From the NCBI GenBank assembly GCA_030295235.1, contig AP026124.1, positions 1,612,001 to 1,676,000 on the forward strand: a stretch of 64,000 nucleotides of DNA, read 5' to 3'. Below the pieces are notes generated by a model. The model saw only the letters and a program-made list of their open reading frames with translations, had not been told where the DNA came from and did not search any database. The stretch's first letter is position 1; every line of letters starts with the position of its first letter. Source of the stretch: Fistulifera solaris. Its lineage: Eukaryota; Bacillariophyta; Bacillariophyceae; Naviculales; Stauroneidaceae. A program made the translations under genes and the position numbers. Positions 30,257 through 41,669 of this stretch are shown here, piece after piece.

Positions 30257-32040
30257 ATGGATCCACCGCACGTCGCCGATGACGTGAACAAGCCGACGCA
30301 AGGTGTTACCCCGGAAGTTCCTGTAATGAGGTAAGGCAGAGTCTTCGCCGGATCAAGCGTGATCTCGTACTTGGATGATCACCTTCTATGCCGTTCGTAG
30401 CATTTATTTGATGCAACAGCATGTTCGATCCGAATCCCTTGCGGAAGCGAGTTGCCGCTTGCCGGCCGCCCGCAAGCATGGTCGCGTTGTTGCGTTGCTT
30501 GCTCTAAAGCGGACTGTAAATTATTGTTCCTGAGAGTTCTTCCAGACATCGAACATGTACTGATGACTGGAATGGCAAGTTGCAGTTCTGGGCCCCTTTG
30601 CCCTGGTTTCATATGATTGTTAGAGTACCTTGCTACTTTTGGGATCCGAACGTAATTTGAATTTCTATATGTCCTGTTTGACACTTGGTACTGTTTCTGT
30701 TCGATCTTATGACTTCCTGATTCCTGACGACTGACGACTCTTCTCTCTTTCGCGAACCCAAACTTGCCACAAAATTATTTTCAGATCGATGCCTGTATTG
30801 ACGAGTCGTCGTCTACCAAAGATCCAAAGAGGGCAAGATTATTTTCTTGGTAGTGCAAAACAACCTTTTTCTGCTTCTCTCCCTCCTTTGAAACAAAGCT
30901 TTGGAGCCGCCGCAAGCTGTAGACTGCCTCATTCTCCTGGCCGCCACTCTAATGATGACAAGTTTGGTTTAAAGCATGAGTGGGACGACGTGTCTACCGA
31001 GAGTTTGTGGGAGGTCAAGGGCGAGGATCTTGAGATGGTTCCATGGGGATTTCCTCTCGAAAGGACTCATCGTGAAATCAGAATGGATGTTGGTGAAGTG
31101 GCAAGTCGCATTTCAGAGCGTCTTCGTCTGATGTCAGTGGAAGCAAATTACTGCTCTAAGCAAGCCAAAGCAAAATGCAAAACGACCGATGCTGTTTCCT
31201 TTCGCATCCGTCTTTTCGCAGGGGGGAGAAGATGGACAACCGGTTGTAGTGGAGCTTCAAAGGAGAAGCGGATCGGCGTACACTTTCATGCGAACTTGCC
31301 GCGCAGTTCTCGATGCCGCGGAGGGCAAAGATTCCAACGAAAAGTTTTCAAGTCCATCTAATGGCTTACCACCGGCACTTAAACTTCCCGTGAGTTCGAT
31401 GAGTTGTCTGTCCCATGTGGCAACTGCTAATGTTGGACTAGAATCAGATGCAAAAGAGGCGTTACGAGGCGCGCTTAATTTGTTCAGATCGGACCAGCGC
31501 GACACAAGTCTTCTTGGGCTTGAGAATTTATGTTGTCTATCCGACCTAGTAAAAACGTCTGCTGATGTAGCGACGTTTGCTTGCAAATCGCTTATAGCCC
31601 CCGGTGACGTCCGAGAAGAGCTTCGCGTTTTAATCGAGCATGATGTCTTCTCCGCGGAAGAAAACGATTCAGAAGGTTTATTGAAGTTCCGAGAGCATCA
31701 ACGCTTTCTCTGTTTACGAGTCTTCGCAAATGCAATTTCCGTGTGCCTCAAGGATGGTTCATTGAACAACCTTGTTTCCGACTCCTGGTTTGCTGAAATC
31801 TTTGTTCCTTTGTTGCTTGACGAACTGAACAGAGCCGAGTCCGGACTCCACAACGCTTTTCAAGCTGCCACTTGTTTGCACGGTCTTTTGTCTTCCTCGC
31901 CCACTACTTTTCACCAACTACTTGTTGATAATGGGGCCAATACAGCTTTGGAAAAGGCCTTTAAAATTGGGCAGTCACGTCACGGACTACTTGCGCGCGA
32001 AACTCGGCGCTGTTTGGACGTTTTGGACGCAAGCTCTTAA
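30257..32040 (+). CDS. Conserved-looking protein of unknown function
   Basis: Exon 1 is 30257-30330 (MDPPHVADDVNKPTQG..). Exon 2 starts at 30785 after a long 454-bp GT-AG intron. The frame-corrected protein is 442 residues. The N-terminal third is polar with a WEVKGEDLEMVPWGFPLERT segment. The middle has FRIRLFAGG then EDGQPVVVELQRRSGSAYTF. The C-terminal 200 residues are helical and Leu-rich (LLGLENLCCLSDLVKTSADV), possibly an armadillo-like repeat fold. The frame breaks at a G6 run (31221-31226) where five G fit. The corrected sum is exactly 443 codons. No function is assigned. Confidence 0.65.
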
Positions 32041-32159
32041 ACGACTCGGGTAACCGTCGTATGTCTTCAATATATTATATAGAACTGCGTTATTTAGTTA
32101 TGTAAATGATTGTACGAAGAACGAAGAACTCTATTCTGGGCGGCATTGTCGGCCGTGGA

Positions 32160-33089
32160 TCATGCGTAGGAACAATCAAAACCTATCCGTTCCCCTAGCT
32201 GGTTCTGCTCAAAGCTTTCTGAAAGGCCTTTTACTGCAGATCGAGAAATTGGAGGTTCCCCCGTTCCAGTCCAACACAGCAATTGACTACGTTCAAACTC
32301 GCTGAGAAACGAGTCAAATATCCGGGGTGAAAGACAAAGCACGCGAGCATTCAATGCTAAAACGATACCTGGAAAAGAAAAGGACCAAGGGCCATTGTTC
32401 AGATGAGAAAGCCCATCATATCAGGCGACCCACGGGTACGTACCGAATTTATCATTCAAGTGAAATTGGCGGATAAGAGAGGTCACTTTTTCGCAATCCT
32501 CTTTTGTATATCCCACTTTCGATTGGTAATCAACCTTGAATCCTAATGAAAGGGCAAAAGCGAACGGTGATACATTTTCTAGACTCTCGACACGTCTTCG
32601 AAACGATATGCAAGCCTCAATGAAAGGAGTGGCTTCTACACAACTCAAAGAGTCGCGGCAGCCTGGCCCGGGAAAGATGTCAGCATTAAGGAAGATGGTG
32701 GTATGTAGGCTTGCTTCGCTCTCTTGCTGAAAGTTCTTGATCTGATCTAGCAGGCAACTGAGTGTGGCTGGAACAACTTGTAACTCCTTCATGTCGAGTT
32801 TGATGTGCATGAAAGGCGGTCGGAGAGCGAGGCTCAGAAAGGAGTGAAGCGAAAACTGACTAGTGCGATTTGGAGGGTGCGCCATTATAGGAACGCCATC
32901 CGACGAAATATCGCTTATTGAAAGCGCTTGGCTTTCTTCAAATTGTTTTGTGCTGTCGTCAAACGAGGATCCTAGTAAAATATCCGCCTCAATCGCATTG
33001 ACACTCTCTTCGCTTAAGGCATTTTCCAAGCATTGTCGAGAGTTGGTCGCATGAGCCCATTTCAGTGAACTTGGGCAAGGCAGATTCAT
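32160..33089 (-). CDS. FAM151/menorin family protein
   Basis: Exons 33089-32444 and 32368-32160, with a 75-bp intron, give 284 residues. The N-terminus matches FAM151 (DUF2181), a TIM-barrel family distantly related to glycerophosphodiester phosphodiesterases: LKWAHATNSRQCLENAL, VNAIEADILLG (metal-type Glu/Asp), VPIMAHPPNRTS, HIKLDMKELQVVP and TTIFLNADIFPGPG. The barrel closes with LGFKVDYQ and, in exon 2, IVLALNARVLCLSP. Animal menorin acts in dendrite patterning and FAM151 in axon maintenance; the enzymatic role is not established. No signal peptide is seen, so it is likely cytosolic here. Confidence 0.75.
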
Positions 33090-33294
33090 GTTCTTTTGCG
33101 GTTGATAAGATAATAGTCAGTTAGAATTGCTAGCAGAAAAATTAGGAGGGCGTCTATATTGAAGTGTTTTACATGCCGCGATTGCAATGAGGTTGGATGT
33201 CGATGAACAAGTTGGTTCAGCTTCAATGAAGGGAAAGGAAAGGAAGGTCGTCATGCACGAGTTTTTTTGCATGTTGCCAATAAATTCAAGCACG

Positions 33295-34117
33295 TTAGGG
33301 ATTGGGCTCAATATCGTCTAGGATTATTTGCTCTTCATCCCCATCCTCGGTTATAACCCGCTGTAATGGGTTCTCGTCGAGCCATTGCTTGTAGCTCTCC
33401 GTTCGTTGGACTGTGATAACTATTCTAGCTCGTCTTAGCTCTCGTCCGCCTGTTGATCGCCCCATCCCGTGTAAGGACGCAACAGAGTGAGAGTCTCCGG
33501 GCTGAACTGATGAGATTCCTCCTTCGTGTGATAAAATTGGCTGGAGCGGTGGGGTCCCGGGAGTTGTCTTTTTACGCTTTGGCTCTACTGTCACGTAAGA
33601 GGTTTGGACTCTAAAAGGTTATCAAAGTACGTGAGCTAGGAGCGAACGAGGAGTCGAATTCGAGCAACACATCAACTTACCTCACTATTTTAGCAAGTCT
33701 CGAACGCTCCAAGAGGTGGGCCGCGTCTACTGCAGAAACGATCGCTCCCTCCAAAGCTGATAGGTCGCACATTTCATCCGACACCAAGAATTTACGAGCC
33801 AAATTGAAGAAAGCAGTAGGACCTTTCGAGGCCGAAACAGCAATAACCTGTCGTGGTTCTAAGGGAACCTCTTGAGTAGATGGTGATGTGCTCACTGTCG
33901 GAGCTGTAACAAGCTTCGCATCAATATCGCTCTTTCCGCCTTTAACATCGCTTGCCTTTGTTGGGGTTGTTAAATTGGCCGAACTGGCAGTATTTTTGAT
34001 GTTGTCCGATTTTTCCTTTATTTGCTGAAGGTTCCGTGATTCCGTCGCTACTTGTGGCGACGGATTCCGTAGATCAGTATTCTTCGTTGATGCAGTTCCG
34101 ACTCTTTTTGTTGACAT
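33295..34117 (-). CDS. Alba-like nucleic-acid-binding protein
   Basis: Exons 34117-33681 and 33610-33295, with a 70-bp intron, give 250 residues. The first 100 residues are Ser/Thr/Lys-rich and disordered. The folded part reads ISVSASK-like strand VIAVSASKGPTAFFNLARKF, then LSALEGAIVSAVDAAHLLER and an exon junction at SRLAKIVRVQTSYVTVEP. RRARIVITVQRTESY follows after a polar loop. This order of a strand, two helices and two strands resembles the Alba fold used in DNA/RNA-binding proteins and RNase P/MRP subunits. The match is by pattern, so moderate confidence only. Confidence 0.55.
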
Positions 34118-34990
34118 GCTATGCTGAGAATTGTTACGTTGCAGCAACTACTATTTTACTTCGATCGGGCACAGAACTTTAGCGGCTGAGCACAACTTCG
34201 AAAGGCATTGACGCTACAATCTGCAGTTTACTGCGAAACCTTATTATCTCCTTGTAATCTACTCTTAGTTACCCTTTCGATTGAAAACGGCACAAATAAT
34301 GCTCCTTGTCGCGCAAAGGCTGGCAATGGCGACTTGGCAGAAAAAAGAAAAACTTCAAAAGAAGTGAATTTTGCCATCGGAAATATCGGATATCCTTCAA
34401 GATCCCGTGCAAAGTGTTGACGTCAAATTCTCGCACAAAGATCGGACTGCAACTTCTCGATGAAGGGATTGAAATCTGTCTCGTGACTGAAAGACTCGAA
34501 ACCCGGAGGTAATTCTTCTACACTTCAGTGCACTGCTAGTTTATCTTGTCGTTTTTTACAACCACTAAGATCTCGGTCGGACAGGGTTAGCTAGGGGGAG
34601 GGGAAGGAAATGGTAAAAATTTCCATCTAATAATATTATTCCAAACTGCACATGCCAAATTTTGTTCCAAGAACGATTAGTAGTACTTAGTACTTTCAAA
34701 TCAATACTCAATTTATTTGCTAAAGAAGCCAGTAGCGCAAGGAAGAAGATATAGGCTTTTGAGTACCGATGAAGTTTGTGACTTAAGGATGAAGTTCAGA
34801 ATTGGCTTTTTGCTTTTTGACAAGGCCAACAACCGGAGACCCTTGCTGGTGATGAGAAATGGAGACTTGGGGACATGGAAATTGAGACTGAGGATATCAC
34901 TTAATCACCGTCGTTCGCGTGCTGATTATGCCAATTGAATGAGTTTACACAGACAAAGAGAATTTAAATCCGAATCACTTCAATGATACA
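34118..34990. other. Intergenic between divergent genes
   Basis: About 870 bases between the Alba-like gene (minus) and kinase 1 (plus). Several unsupported short frames. No recognisable repeat or RNA gene. It probably holds both promoters. Confidence 0.5.
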
Positions 34991-36235
34991 ATGGAAGAAT
35001 TAGCTTTCCTTGAGAATGCTTCGGCGTCTTTCGTTGATCTGGAGATGAGCGGACCTCCGGCAAATCCTCTTCCGTTTGGACGAGCCACAACAGGAAGAGC
35101 GGAACGCGTAGATGCCATGGTTTTAAATCCTGTAACAGGAGAGCACCTTGAAGTTTCGAATATTATTTACGAAAGGCATCCAGATCGACGTCCTCCAGAC
35201 CGAGCGTATTGGGTTGGTCGGAAACTGAAGAAATGCATCTTTGGCGTCGTCAAAGAGTGCACTTTACTACGTTTTCGCAACGACGCTCTCGTTCCGTGGG
35301 AAGTCACGTCTGGTAAAGCGGCTGTTAAAATAATGTCTTGGCAAAAGATACGAGAACTGCAACACATTGAAGATCCAATTAAAGAAGTTTCGGCTATGCA
35401 GTATATTAGTGAAGGAGGTCAACACCCGCATGTTATGGGTGTTTTGGATGTACTCAAAGACGAGGAGTATCTGTTATTATTTATGCCATTCTGTTCATCA
35501 GGCGATCTATTTGGTTTTGTTCAGCAAGCAGGTCGTTTTCCTGAGCCAATGGCTAGATACTGGTTTATGCAAATACTTGCGGTGCGTGAACGGGTTATAA
35601 TTTTCGATTTTTCGTCACTTTTTCTTACCACTAGCGCCGTCGCTTACATAAACTATTTGTCATGATCAACAGGGCCTCACACATTTACAGAAAAAGGGTG
35701 TTTGTCATCGTGACATGTCTCTAGAAAATATTTTGGTTGATGAATACAGAACAGCTGTCGTTATCGATCTTGGAATGTGTTTAAGAGTGCCTTATGATGA
35801 CGGCGAAACTGGGGGTGTTGCAGACGTTACAGCAGGGACTCTTCGTCGTCTAATCAATCCTCTGATACCATGCGGCAAACCGAACTACATATCACCGGAA
35901 GTTTTGAAGAGCGAGGTACCCTTCGATGGATTTGCAATAGATTTGTGGGCAACGGCTGTGATGTTATTTATAATGCTGGTAGGCCTTCCACCATGGGAAT
36001 TTGCACGCGAGGAAGATCCCCGTTTTCGAATGGTGGCAAGGGGTGGACTGGAACGCATGCTTCGCTCTTGGAATCGTGAAATTAGTCCATTGGCGGCTGA
36101 TTTACTTCAAAAATGCTGCGGGAAGACCCTAGGCAGCGGTTATCATTAGAAGAGGTAAAAGTACACCCGTGGGTTCTTTACGAGGGAGGCGGTACAGTTC
36201 CGCAAGCTCCTGGTCATGAAGAATGGCGTGGATAG
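34991..36235 (+). CDS. Ser/Thr protein kinase, tandem paralogue 1
   Basis: Exons 34991-35581 and 35673-36235, with a 91-bp intron. The kinase domain shows the ATP-anchoring Lys in GKAAVKIMSW, catalytic loop VCHRDMSLENILVDE, magnesium motif IDLGMC (DLG for DFG), activation-segment end YISPEVL and DLWATAVMLFIMLVGLPPW. The glycine loop is atypical (VGRKLKKCIFGVV). HRDxS replaces the usual HRDxK. A Ser at this place is, as I recall, common in stramenopile kinases, so activity is still likely. The frame breaks at 36109-36113 (A5, six fit). With one more A, LLQKMLREDPRQRLSLEEV restores the family ending and 384 residues, stop at 36233-36235. The next paralogue lies 1.2 kb downstream in the same orientation. 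Confidence 0.85.
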
Positions 36236-36309
36236 TAATGTGAGGATCGAATTGTAACTTGCAGCGTTACTTTGCTTTATTTTGCAGAATCAGATGTAGG
36301 CTATTGCAC

Positions 36310-36671
36310 CAGATGTAGGCTATTGCATTGGTAGGAAGACAAGCAGAACTCATCAACACTGCAGAATGAAGCAAGGTTAGATGATGGCAGTCCGTGTCAA
36401 AAGAACATTGATTCATGACTGAAAAGGTGTCGGGGTCACGTCAAGATAACACTTCGGGTTTATAGTAAATGCGGAAGAGAACAATCTAAGATCTAAGAGG
36501 CTTTTCGGCATCAGGAACGCATTGAAAAATCAGATGTTAGCTATTCTTTTGGTAGAAGGACAAACAGAGCTTATCGACCTTGGAGAATGAACGTAGGTTA
36601 GACGGCAGTCCGACTCAAAAGAATATTGATTCGTGACTGAAAAGCTGTCGGGGTCACGTCAAGACAACACT
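36310..36671. repeat. Direct repeat A, two copies of about 141-144 bp
   Basis: Copies at 36310-36453 and 36531-36671 share CAGATGT(A/T)(G/A)GCTATT, GGCAGTCCG, TCAAAAGAA, ATTGATTC(A/G)TGACTGAAAA and TGTCGGGGTCACGTCAAGA in the same order. They are about 221 bp apart. Confidence 0.8.
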
Positions 36672-36806
36672 CCATGTCTATGGTCAACACTACTATGTTC
36701 CCTAAATAATACGTACAATTTAAAGAGAAAAAGAGCTCTAGTTCTACCTTAAAGGAACGACAAGTCTCGCTATTTTTCAAGGATGATTTGTCGCGAAATC
36801 GACCTG

Positions 36807-37289
36807 AAAACGGATGATGCCGAATGTCTTTATATCCGGGGTCTCATCTGTCGATGAATTTCCCTATAGGGGTGTACGCTAAGTGCACGTAGACGTTCGC
36901 AGCAACTGTTGTCTTTTTCATTGTTTTGGGTACCTGGTACTCCAATCAATGTCGAAACTTGCCCATGGTCTGTATGTACGAATGTTGAGGAATGACACGA
37001 TAAAATTTGACGGTCTGTTTGAGAATTGATGAGTTCAAATTCGATAAATTCCTGTTGCTACCTCCATCAATAAAATTCCTACGGAGCCTACGAAAATTTC
37101 ATGTAGACATTGGAAGCGTTGTATCTTCGCCCATTATAATGCTTTGATCTGGAATTAGTTGTGAAGGTCAAATAGTGCGAAGTATCGATGTTGGTTCATG
37201 GTTTTATGGCATTGCAGTCAAACATCCCGAAAAACGGATGATGTCGAGTCGAAATGTAGAATATCCGGGTACCCCCGATGTCGATGAAA
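36807..37289. repeat. Direct repeat B, two short copies
   Basis: AAACGGATGATG(C/T)CGA, ATATCCGGG and TGTCGATGAA recur in order at 36807-36861 and 37230-37289. The second copy lies about 110 bp upstream of kinase 2. Confidence 0.6.
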
Positions 37290-37396
37290 CTGTTGCTAGT
37301 TTTGTCCCCCAATAATACTTTTGCAAAGCGCCTCTGCCCCTTGGGGACGAGACAATCTGGTGGTTTCCTTCATGTATTACAGAAACAACAATCATC

Positions 37397-38692
37397 ATGG
37401 ACTTGTACTATAACAATGTCCGCAAACTGAGTGAGGAAGAGCTCCAGCAAGCGTTTCTCCGTAATGCATCGGTCTCGTATTCCATCCTTGAAATGCATCC
37501 GCCCAGCAAGCCAATGAAGTTCGAACCAGCTCGCGTAGGAGAGGCAGAAAGGGTAGATGCCCAAGTGCTGAATCCACACACGGGAGAAATATTACACGTA
37601 TCGAATATTGTTTACGAAAAACGCCACGATGGATTTCCCCCTCAACGCGCCTACGGTGTGGGCAGAAAATTGATGGAAGCAATTTATGGATGTATTCGCA
37701 TCTGCACCATTTTCGAAATCCGCAATGACATGCAAGCACCTTTTTCCGTCACTGAAATGAAAGCTGCCGTGAAAGTTCTTTCTTGGGAAAAGATCCGTTC
37801 GTTGAATCATGCCGAAAATCCTATCAATGAAGTGGCTGCCTTACAACATGTCAGTCAGAATCCACATGAGAATGTAATGAGCGCCCTGGACGTATTACAA
37901 GACGAGGAATACCTTTTAATTTTCATGCCCTACTATTCTTCTGGAAGTTTATATGATTTTGTTTCGCGTGCTGGGTATTTTCCCGAGCGTGTGGCGAGAT
38001 ATTGGTTCACCCAAATTTTGGAGGTACGAGCACCGCGTTGGTAGAATGTGTGTCATGTCGAGAACTGCTTCTCAATAGTACAATCATTTTTTCGCTTGCA
38101 GGGTATATCGCATTTGCAGAGACTTGGGATATGTCACCGCGACGTATCTTTGGAGAACATTTGCATCGATGACTATACGAATTCGGCGATTATCGACCTG
38201 GGCATGTGTTTGCGCATTCCTTATATAAATGAGAGCTCGGGAGGTGATGTGGATGTCACTAGCGGAGCATTACGGAGACTCATGACAGCTGCTGGAACGT
38301 GCGGGAAAATTTGGTACATGTCTCCTGAAATTATCCGCAACGATGACATGTTCGATGGGTTTGCGGTAGATCTTTGGGGCGCCGCTATTATTTTGTTTAT
38401 TATGTTGACCGGTCGGCCACCCTGGCCGTTTGCTAGTCGACAGGCTGCTGAATTCCGCGTTGTTGCAATTGATCCAATTCCTGATTATCCCAATGCAAAC
38501 TATGGCATTGGTCGGCTTTTACGAGAAATGGGTAAAGACATTTCACCGCAGGCATCTGATCTACTGCAAAGAATGCTAAGAAACAATCCACGCGAGCGGC
38601 TTTCTCTTCTTGAAGTTTTACAACACCCTTGGCTTCAAGAGGAGTCGGAGCATGAACCAATGGCAGACCCAGACGATGAATGGAGAAGATGA
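37397..38692 (+). CDS. Ser/Thr protein kinase, tandem paralogue 2
   Basis: Exons 37397-38023 and 38102-38692 (78-bp intron, same place as in paralogue 1) give an intact 405-residue protein. Motifs: VGRKLMEAIYGCI (atypical glycine loop), MKAAVKVLSWEK (ATP Lys), GICHRDVSLENICIDD (catalytic Asp, Ser for Lys), IDLGMC (DLG), WYMSPEII and DLWGAAIILFIMLTGRPPW, ending NNPRERLSLLEVLQHPWL. The N-terminal 80 residues, shared with paralogue 1 (RVDA.VLNP.TGE.L.VSNI.YE), are not a known domain. The fold resembles the CAMK/AMPK-like group by its C-lobe, without a clear subfamily. The conserved intron and 5' region show a tandem gene duplication. Confidence 0.85.
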
Positions 38693-38750
38693 GAGCACCC
38701 GGTAGATCATAGCAAATATGATTTGTAGTTAAGTAATCATGTGTTTTATT

Positions 38751-39299
38751 TTACGGCCCGAACAAACTCCAGTTTCGTATGCAAAAGCTCGCTAAGATTT
38801 CTAGGAACTGCAGTGATGGTTTCGTCCCATTTCCGTCTCCTTGAGGATTACTTGCCGCCGGTGATGTCAAAGTGATAAGGATGTCGGTAGAAACGGTGGG
38901 CAATCGGATCGCACACAGATCAACGTTGATCCAAATCGGATTTGAAGGCTGTGAAATACGTTCGCGGCCTTGAATAATGCGTTGCGATCCGCTACCAGTG
39001 CAGAGAACTGCCGTCGGCGGCAACGAAGCAATGACTGGAGAAGGGTCGCTCGGTGCGAACGAAACATCTTGCGGATTGATTACACCATTCGATTCTGCCA
39101 AATCTTGAAAAAAGTAATGGGCTGCTTGATCATCATTTATGTCGGCCTGATAGTCAAGAATTTCAATGACCAGTAATTTTCCTTGATCATCTTGCCAACA
39201 TTCTTGATGATCGGGCACCTGTCGAATATCCGAAACGTCTCGCCATCCCTCGGGAATTCTGCACTCGATACTTCCACCGAAGAGCTGTCGAAGGACCAT
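38751..39299 (-). CDS. MOG1: MOG1/RANGRF, Ran-binding nuclear import factor
   Basis: A 182-residue intronless protein, the usual length for MOG1. The N-terminus is diagnostic: LRQLFGGSIECRIPEGWRDV, followed by SDIRQVPDHQECWQD and LLVIEILDYQ, then DDQAAHYFFQDLAE. MOG1 binds Ran and promotes nucleotide release, supporting nuclear protein import. The C-terminal half has the strand-rich pattern IWINVDLCAIRLPTVSTDIL. It lies tail-to-tail with kinase 2, with only about 58 bp between the stops. Confidence 0.9.
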   Translation of the reverse strand: MVLRQLFGGSIECRIPEGWRDVSDIRQVPDHQECWQDDQGKLLVIEILDYQADINDDQAAHYFFQDLAESNGVINPQDVSFAPSDPSPVIASLPPTAVLCTGSGSQRIIQGRERISQPSNPIWINVDLCAIRLPTVSTDILITLTSPAASNPQGDGNGTKPSLQFLEILASFCIRNWSLFGP

Positions 39300-39792
39300 T
39301 AGCTTATACTTCTTAATGATCGAAACGAAAGCAGTTAGTAGATGTCAAAGGTGCGGTTGTGCTCACTAGAGACTTACTGTATTATCATCAATCGTCATTG
39401 TCGCGATCGAAAAAATCATGATTCGTGACTGAGATGCAGTCGGGAAAAGAACGCCTACACCTTGCGCTTATAGAAAGAAAAACAAGAATACTTTCCGCAG
39501 AGATTTTCAGCGTAAAGAATGAAGGCGTCCATTTGCAAATGGTGCTGAAGTAATTTGTATCACAATACAGACAAATAGACCTCATCAAGCAAGAAAAACG
39601 AACACGGGTTTGGTTGTAATCTGGGACCTAAAAATCATGATTCATAACTGAAATACAGTCGTGATAAACATTTAGTCGACACACTTGATCCAAGGCAGAT
39701 GCTACACATTCTTGATAAAACAAATATTGTTTTGAACCAAAGACTTTGAAGAATCGCATAGTGGTTCCGCGTTGGTGAATAATGGATTTTTA
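39300..39792. other. Intergenic with a repeated dyad motif
   Basis: About 490 bases between two minus-strand genes. Two copies of AAAATCATGATTC(G/A)T(G/A)ACTG followed by CAGTCG occur at 39415-39443 and 39631-39663. No gene is visible. Confidence 0.6.
39415..39663. repeat. Two copies of the TGATTC-GTGACTG..CAGTC motif
   Basis: About 30 bp shared at 39415-39443 and 39631-39663. Each contains a GACTG/CAGTC (or AACTG/CAGTC) inverted repeat with 5-bp arms. The same motif occurs in repeat A downstream of kinase 1. Confidence 0.65.
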
Positions 39793-40878
39793 TTATGCAA
39801 CCAAAATCCGCTTTAGTTCCTCTGCTCTAGCCTTTGCGATCTGAGCCACAAGAGCCAAGTCCTTTGTTCTCAGCGAACAAATACTGTTATTTTCGCCAAA
39901 TGATGGACAGAAATCCAAAAGAAGAATCTGTTCTGGCGCGTGACCATCGACGACCATGGTTATCATTGTCGACATTAAACATTCTTCGGCTGAGCTGGGA
40001 TCTACTAACCAATTCCGCCTCTTATCATCTACTTCCGAAGTTTCGTTACAATATAATCCGATAGTAACCGGGAGTGGTAGTAACGGAAATCGCATTTTAT
40101 GCTGCGTTTCTCCGCGCTCCGAACATCGACACCACGTGGTAACGCTACCTTCCTTCTTTCGCTCAAAGTCGTAGCCTTTTGGTTGCCACCATATTCTTCC
40201 CGTCTTTTCGTCCAACGAGATTCCATGTTCACGACATGGAATTCTTGTATCCATAAGGGCAGCAATACAAGCCAACAGAGCAGCGTCACCGACATTCCCA
40301 GCATTTTGTAAAATTTTCACCGTCACGACGAGACCAATCGCGGCCTTCGCCGGGACAAGAAGCAATGGATGATAATGATTTTGCTCACCCGTATTTATCA
40401 AATCTTCCTGTGCTTCCTGGACGCAAACATCCAGGGTACGCTGAAGGTAAGACTGCAAAACTGAGATGTTGATCGAATCATCCTCCTTGAAAGAAGAGAC
40501 AGTGACATCAATGTCACCCCTACCAGCCGAAAACGCTGCTGTACACCTTGGTTGGCCAACTTGTAACGTTACTGCTGCGAGAATGGACGTTGATTCGTCT
40601 TGGCTTTCGTCGTTGCGGAATGATATCAAAGCAGAACCAGAGGCATGTTTGGATAGAATTCCCTGCTGGATAGTTGTCTTGCGAAACTGAGCGAGAAGTC
40701 TTCCATCAGTGCGTGAGTGACTTTGTAGCATACTTTTCGCTTTTACCTACAACAATTTGTCAGAAATAGAAAACAAAACCATCCCGTCAGACCAATTTGA
40801 TCAACGAACCTTTGGGTCAAGCAGTGTCTCAGCGCCTAACGCGAGATCTCTCCATGATGAGGTAATATCGTTTGACAT
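39793..40878 (-). CDS. RRP43: Exosome RNase PH-like subunit RRP43 (EXOSC8-like)
   Basis: Exon 1 is 40878-40810 (MSNDITSSWRDLALG..). After a 63-bp intron, exon 2 is 40746-39793, for 340 residues. Core-exosome PH-ring features: SRTDGRLLAQFRKTTIQQG near the N-terminus, ASGSALISF, VVTVKILQNAGNVGDAALLA and CIAALMDTRIP. Later come FPLLPLPVTIGLY and LVDPSSAEECLMSTMITMVV. It lacks the phosphorolytic residues, as is normal for eukaryotic exosome ring subunits, which serve as scaffold for RRP44 and RRP6. RRP43 is favoured over RRP42 by the DGR.L..FR.TT.. start, but the subfamily is not certain. Confidence 0.75.
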
Positions 40879-41669
40879 CTGTGGCGTCCTGATAAGTATT
40901 CTTTCCTTCTTGGTCGGTTCTATCGGCGACGGCGTTCAAAATGGAGTCCCAAGCAACGCATTACTTCCAAGCGATGGGAAAGTCGGTCGAAAGAATGAAA
41001 AACTTGACTGTTCACTATGTTCATCGACGGTCCTTTGATGGTAATTCTGTTACTACGTAGGTTAGACGGAAAGACGGCTTAAGTATTACAACAAGGTTAA
41101 CGGTTAACCTGTTTACAACAAGACGGTTTCATTACTGTTATTTCCTTGTTTCATCATGCTCTCGACGAATAATTATGTAACAGCCAGCTGTCGCCGACAT
41201 TCGTCATGGGTTGTCTTCCTACCGCACTACTGCTAATCGTCACAGTACAAAACCCGCGCTCGGTCAAAGAATTTCAAATCCTTCAAGTCGGAATCTTATT
41301 CGCTGTTTTGTTGTCAGGCGACGCCATCCACCTTGAAGCATGACAAAGAACATTTTCTTGTTACAACAATTGCCTCATCAATACAAAGTTTACTTTTGCC
41401 TAATTGATTAACCAAATTGAAATTTGAGCGAAGACATTTTAACCTACTGGTAAGTCGAAGACGAAAGCAGAGACAGCGGACACTTTTGAAGCTTCAGCGG
41501 TTGCCGCTCTGGCTCTGTGGGGAGAAGGATTCGTTAAGCACAACAGATGTAAGCGGAGGGTCTTGACGAAAGGGAACAGAAATGTTTATTTGTGCAAGGT
41601 ATTTGAATTATTTGTGACAATGCTTCCTTATCAATGTTATTTGTAGGTAATTATTTGAACCGATAAGCC
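40879..41669. other. Intergenic between divergent genes
   Basis: About 790 bases holding the upstream regions of RRP43 (minus) and the Ser/Pro-rich gene (plus). A TTGTAG splice-acceptor-like site at 41641-41646 just before the ATG at 41670 could end a 5' UTR intron. Nothing else recognised. Confidence 0.4.

Larger units (their letters stand above)
36236..37396. other. Intergenic between tandem kinases, with duplicated segments
   Basis: About 1.2 kb with no gene. It is built largely of internal duplications: unit A (36310-36453 and 36531-36671) and unit B (36807-36861 and 37230-37289). The A units contain the GACTG-type dyad motif. A 19-20-bp tandem (CAGATGTAGGCTATTGCA) occurs just before unit A at about 36291-36328. 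Confidence 0.6.

Noticed and set aside
41645-41669. 5' UTR intron acceptor before the Ser/Pro-rich gene
   Set aside because: TTGTAG|G is acceptor-like, but no matching donor with coding or transcript support can be chosen from sequence alone.
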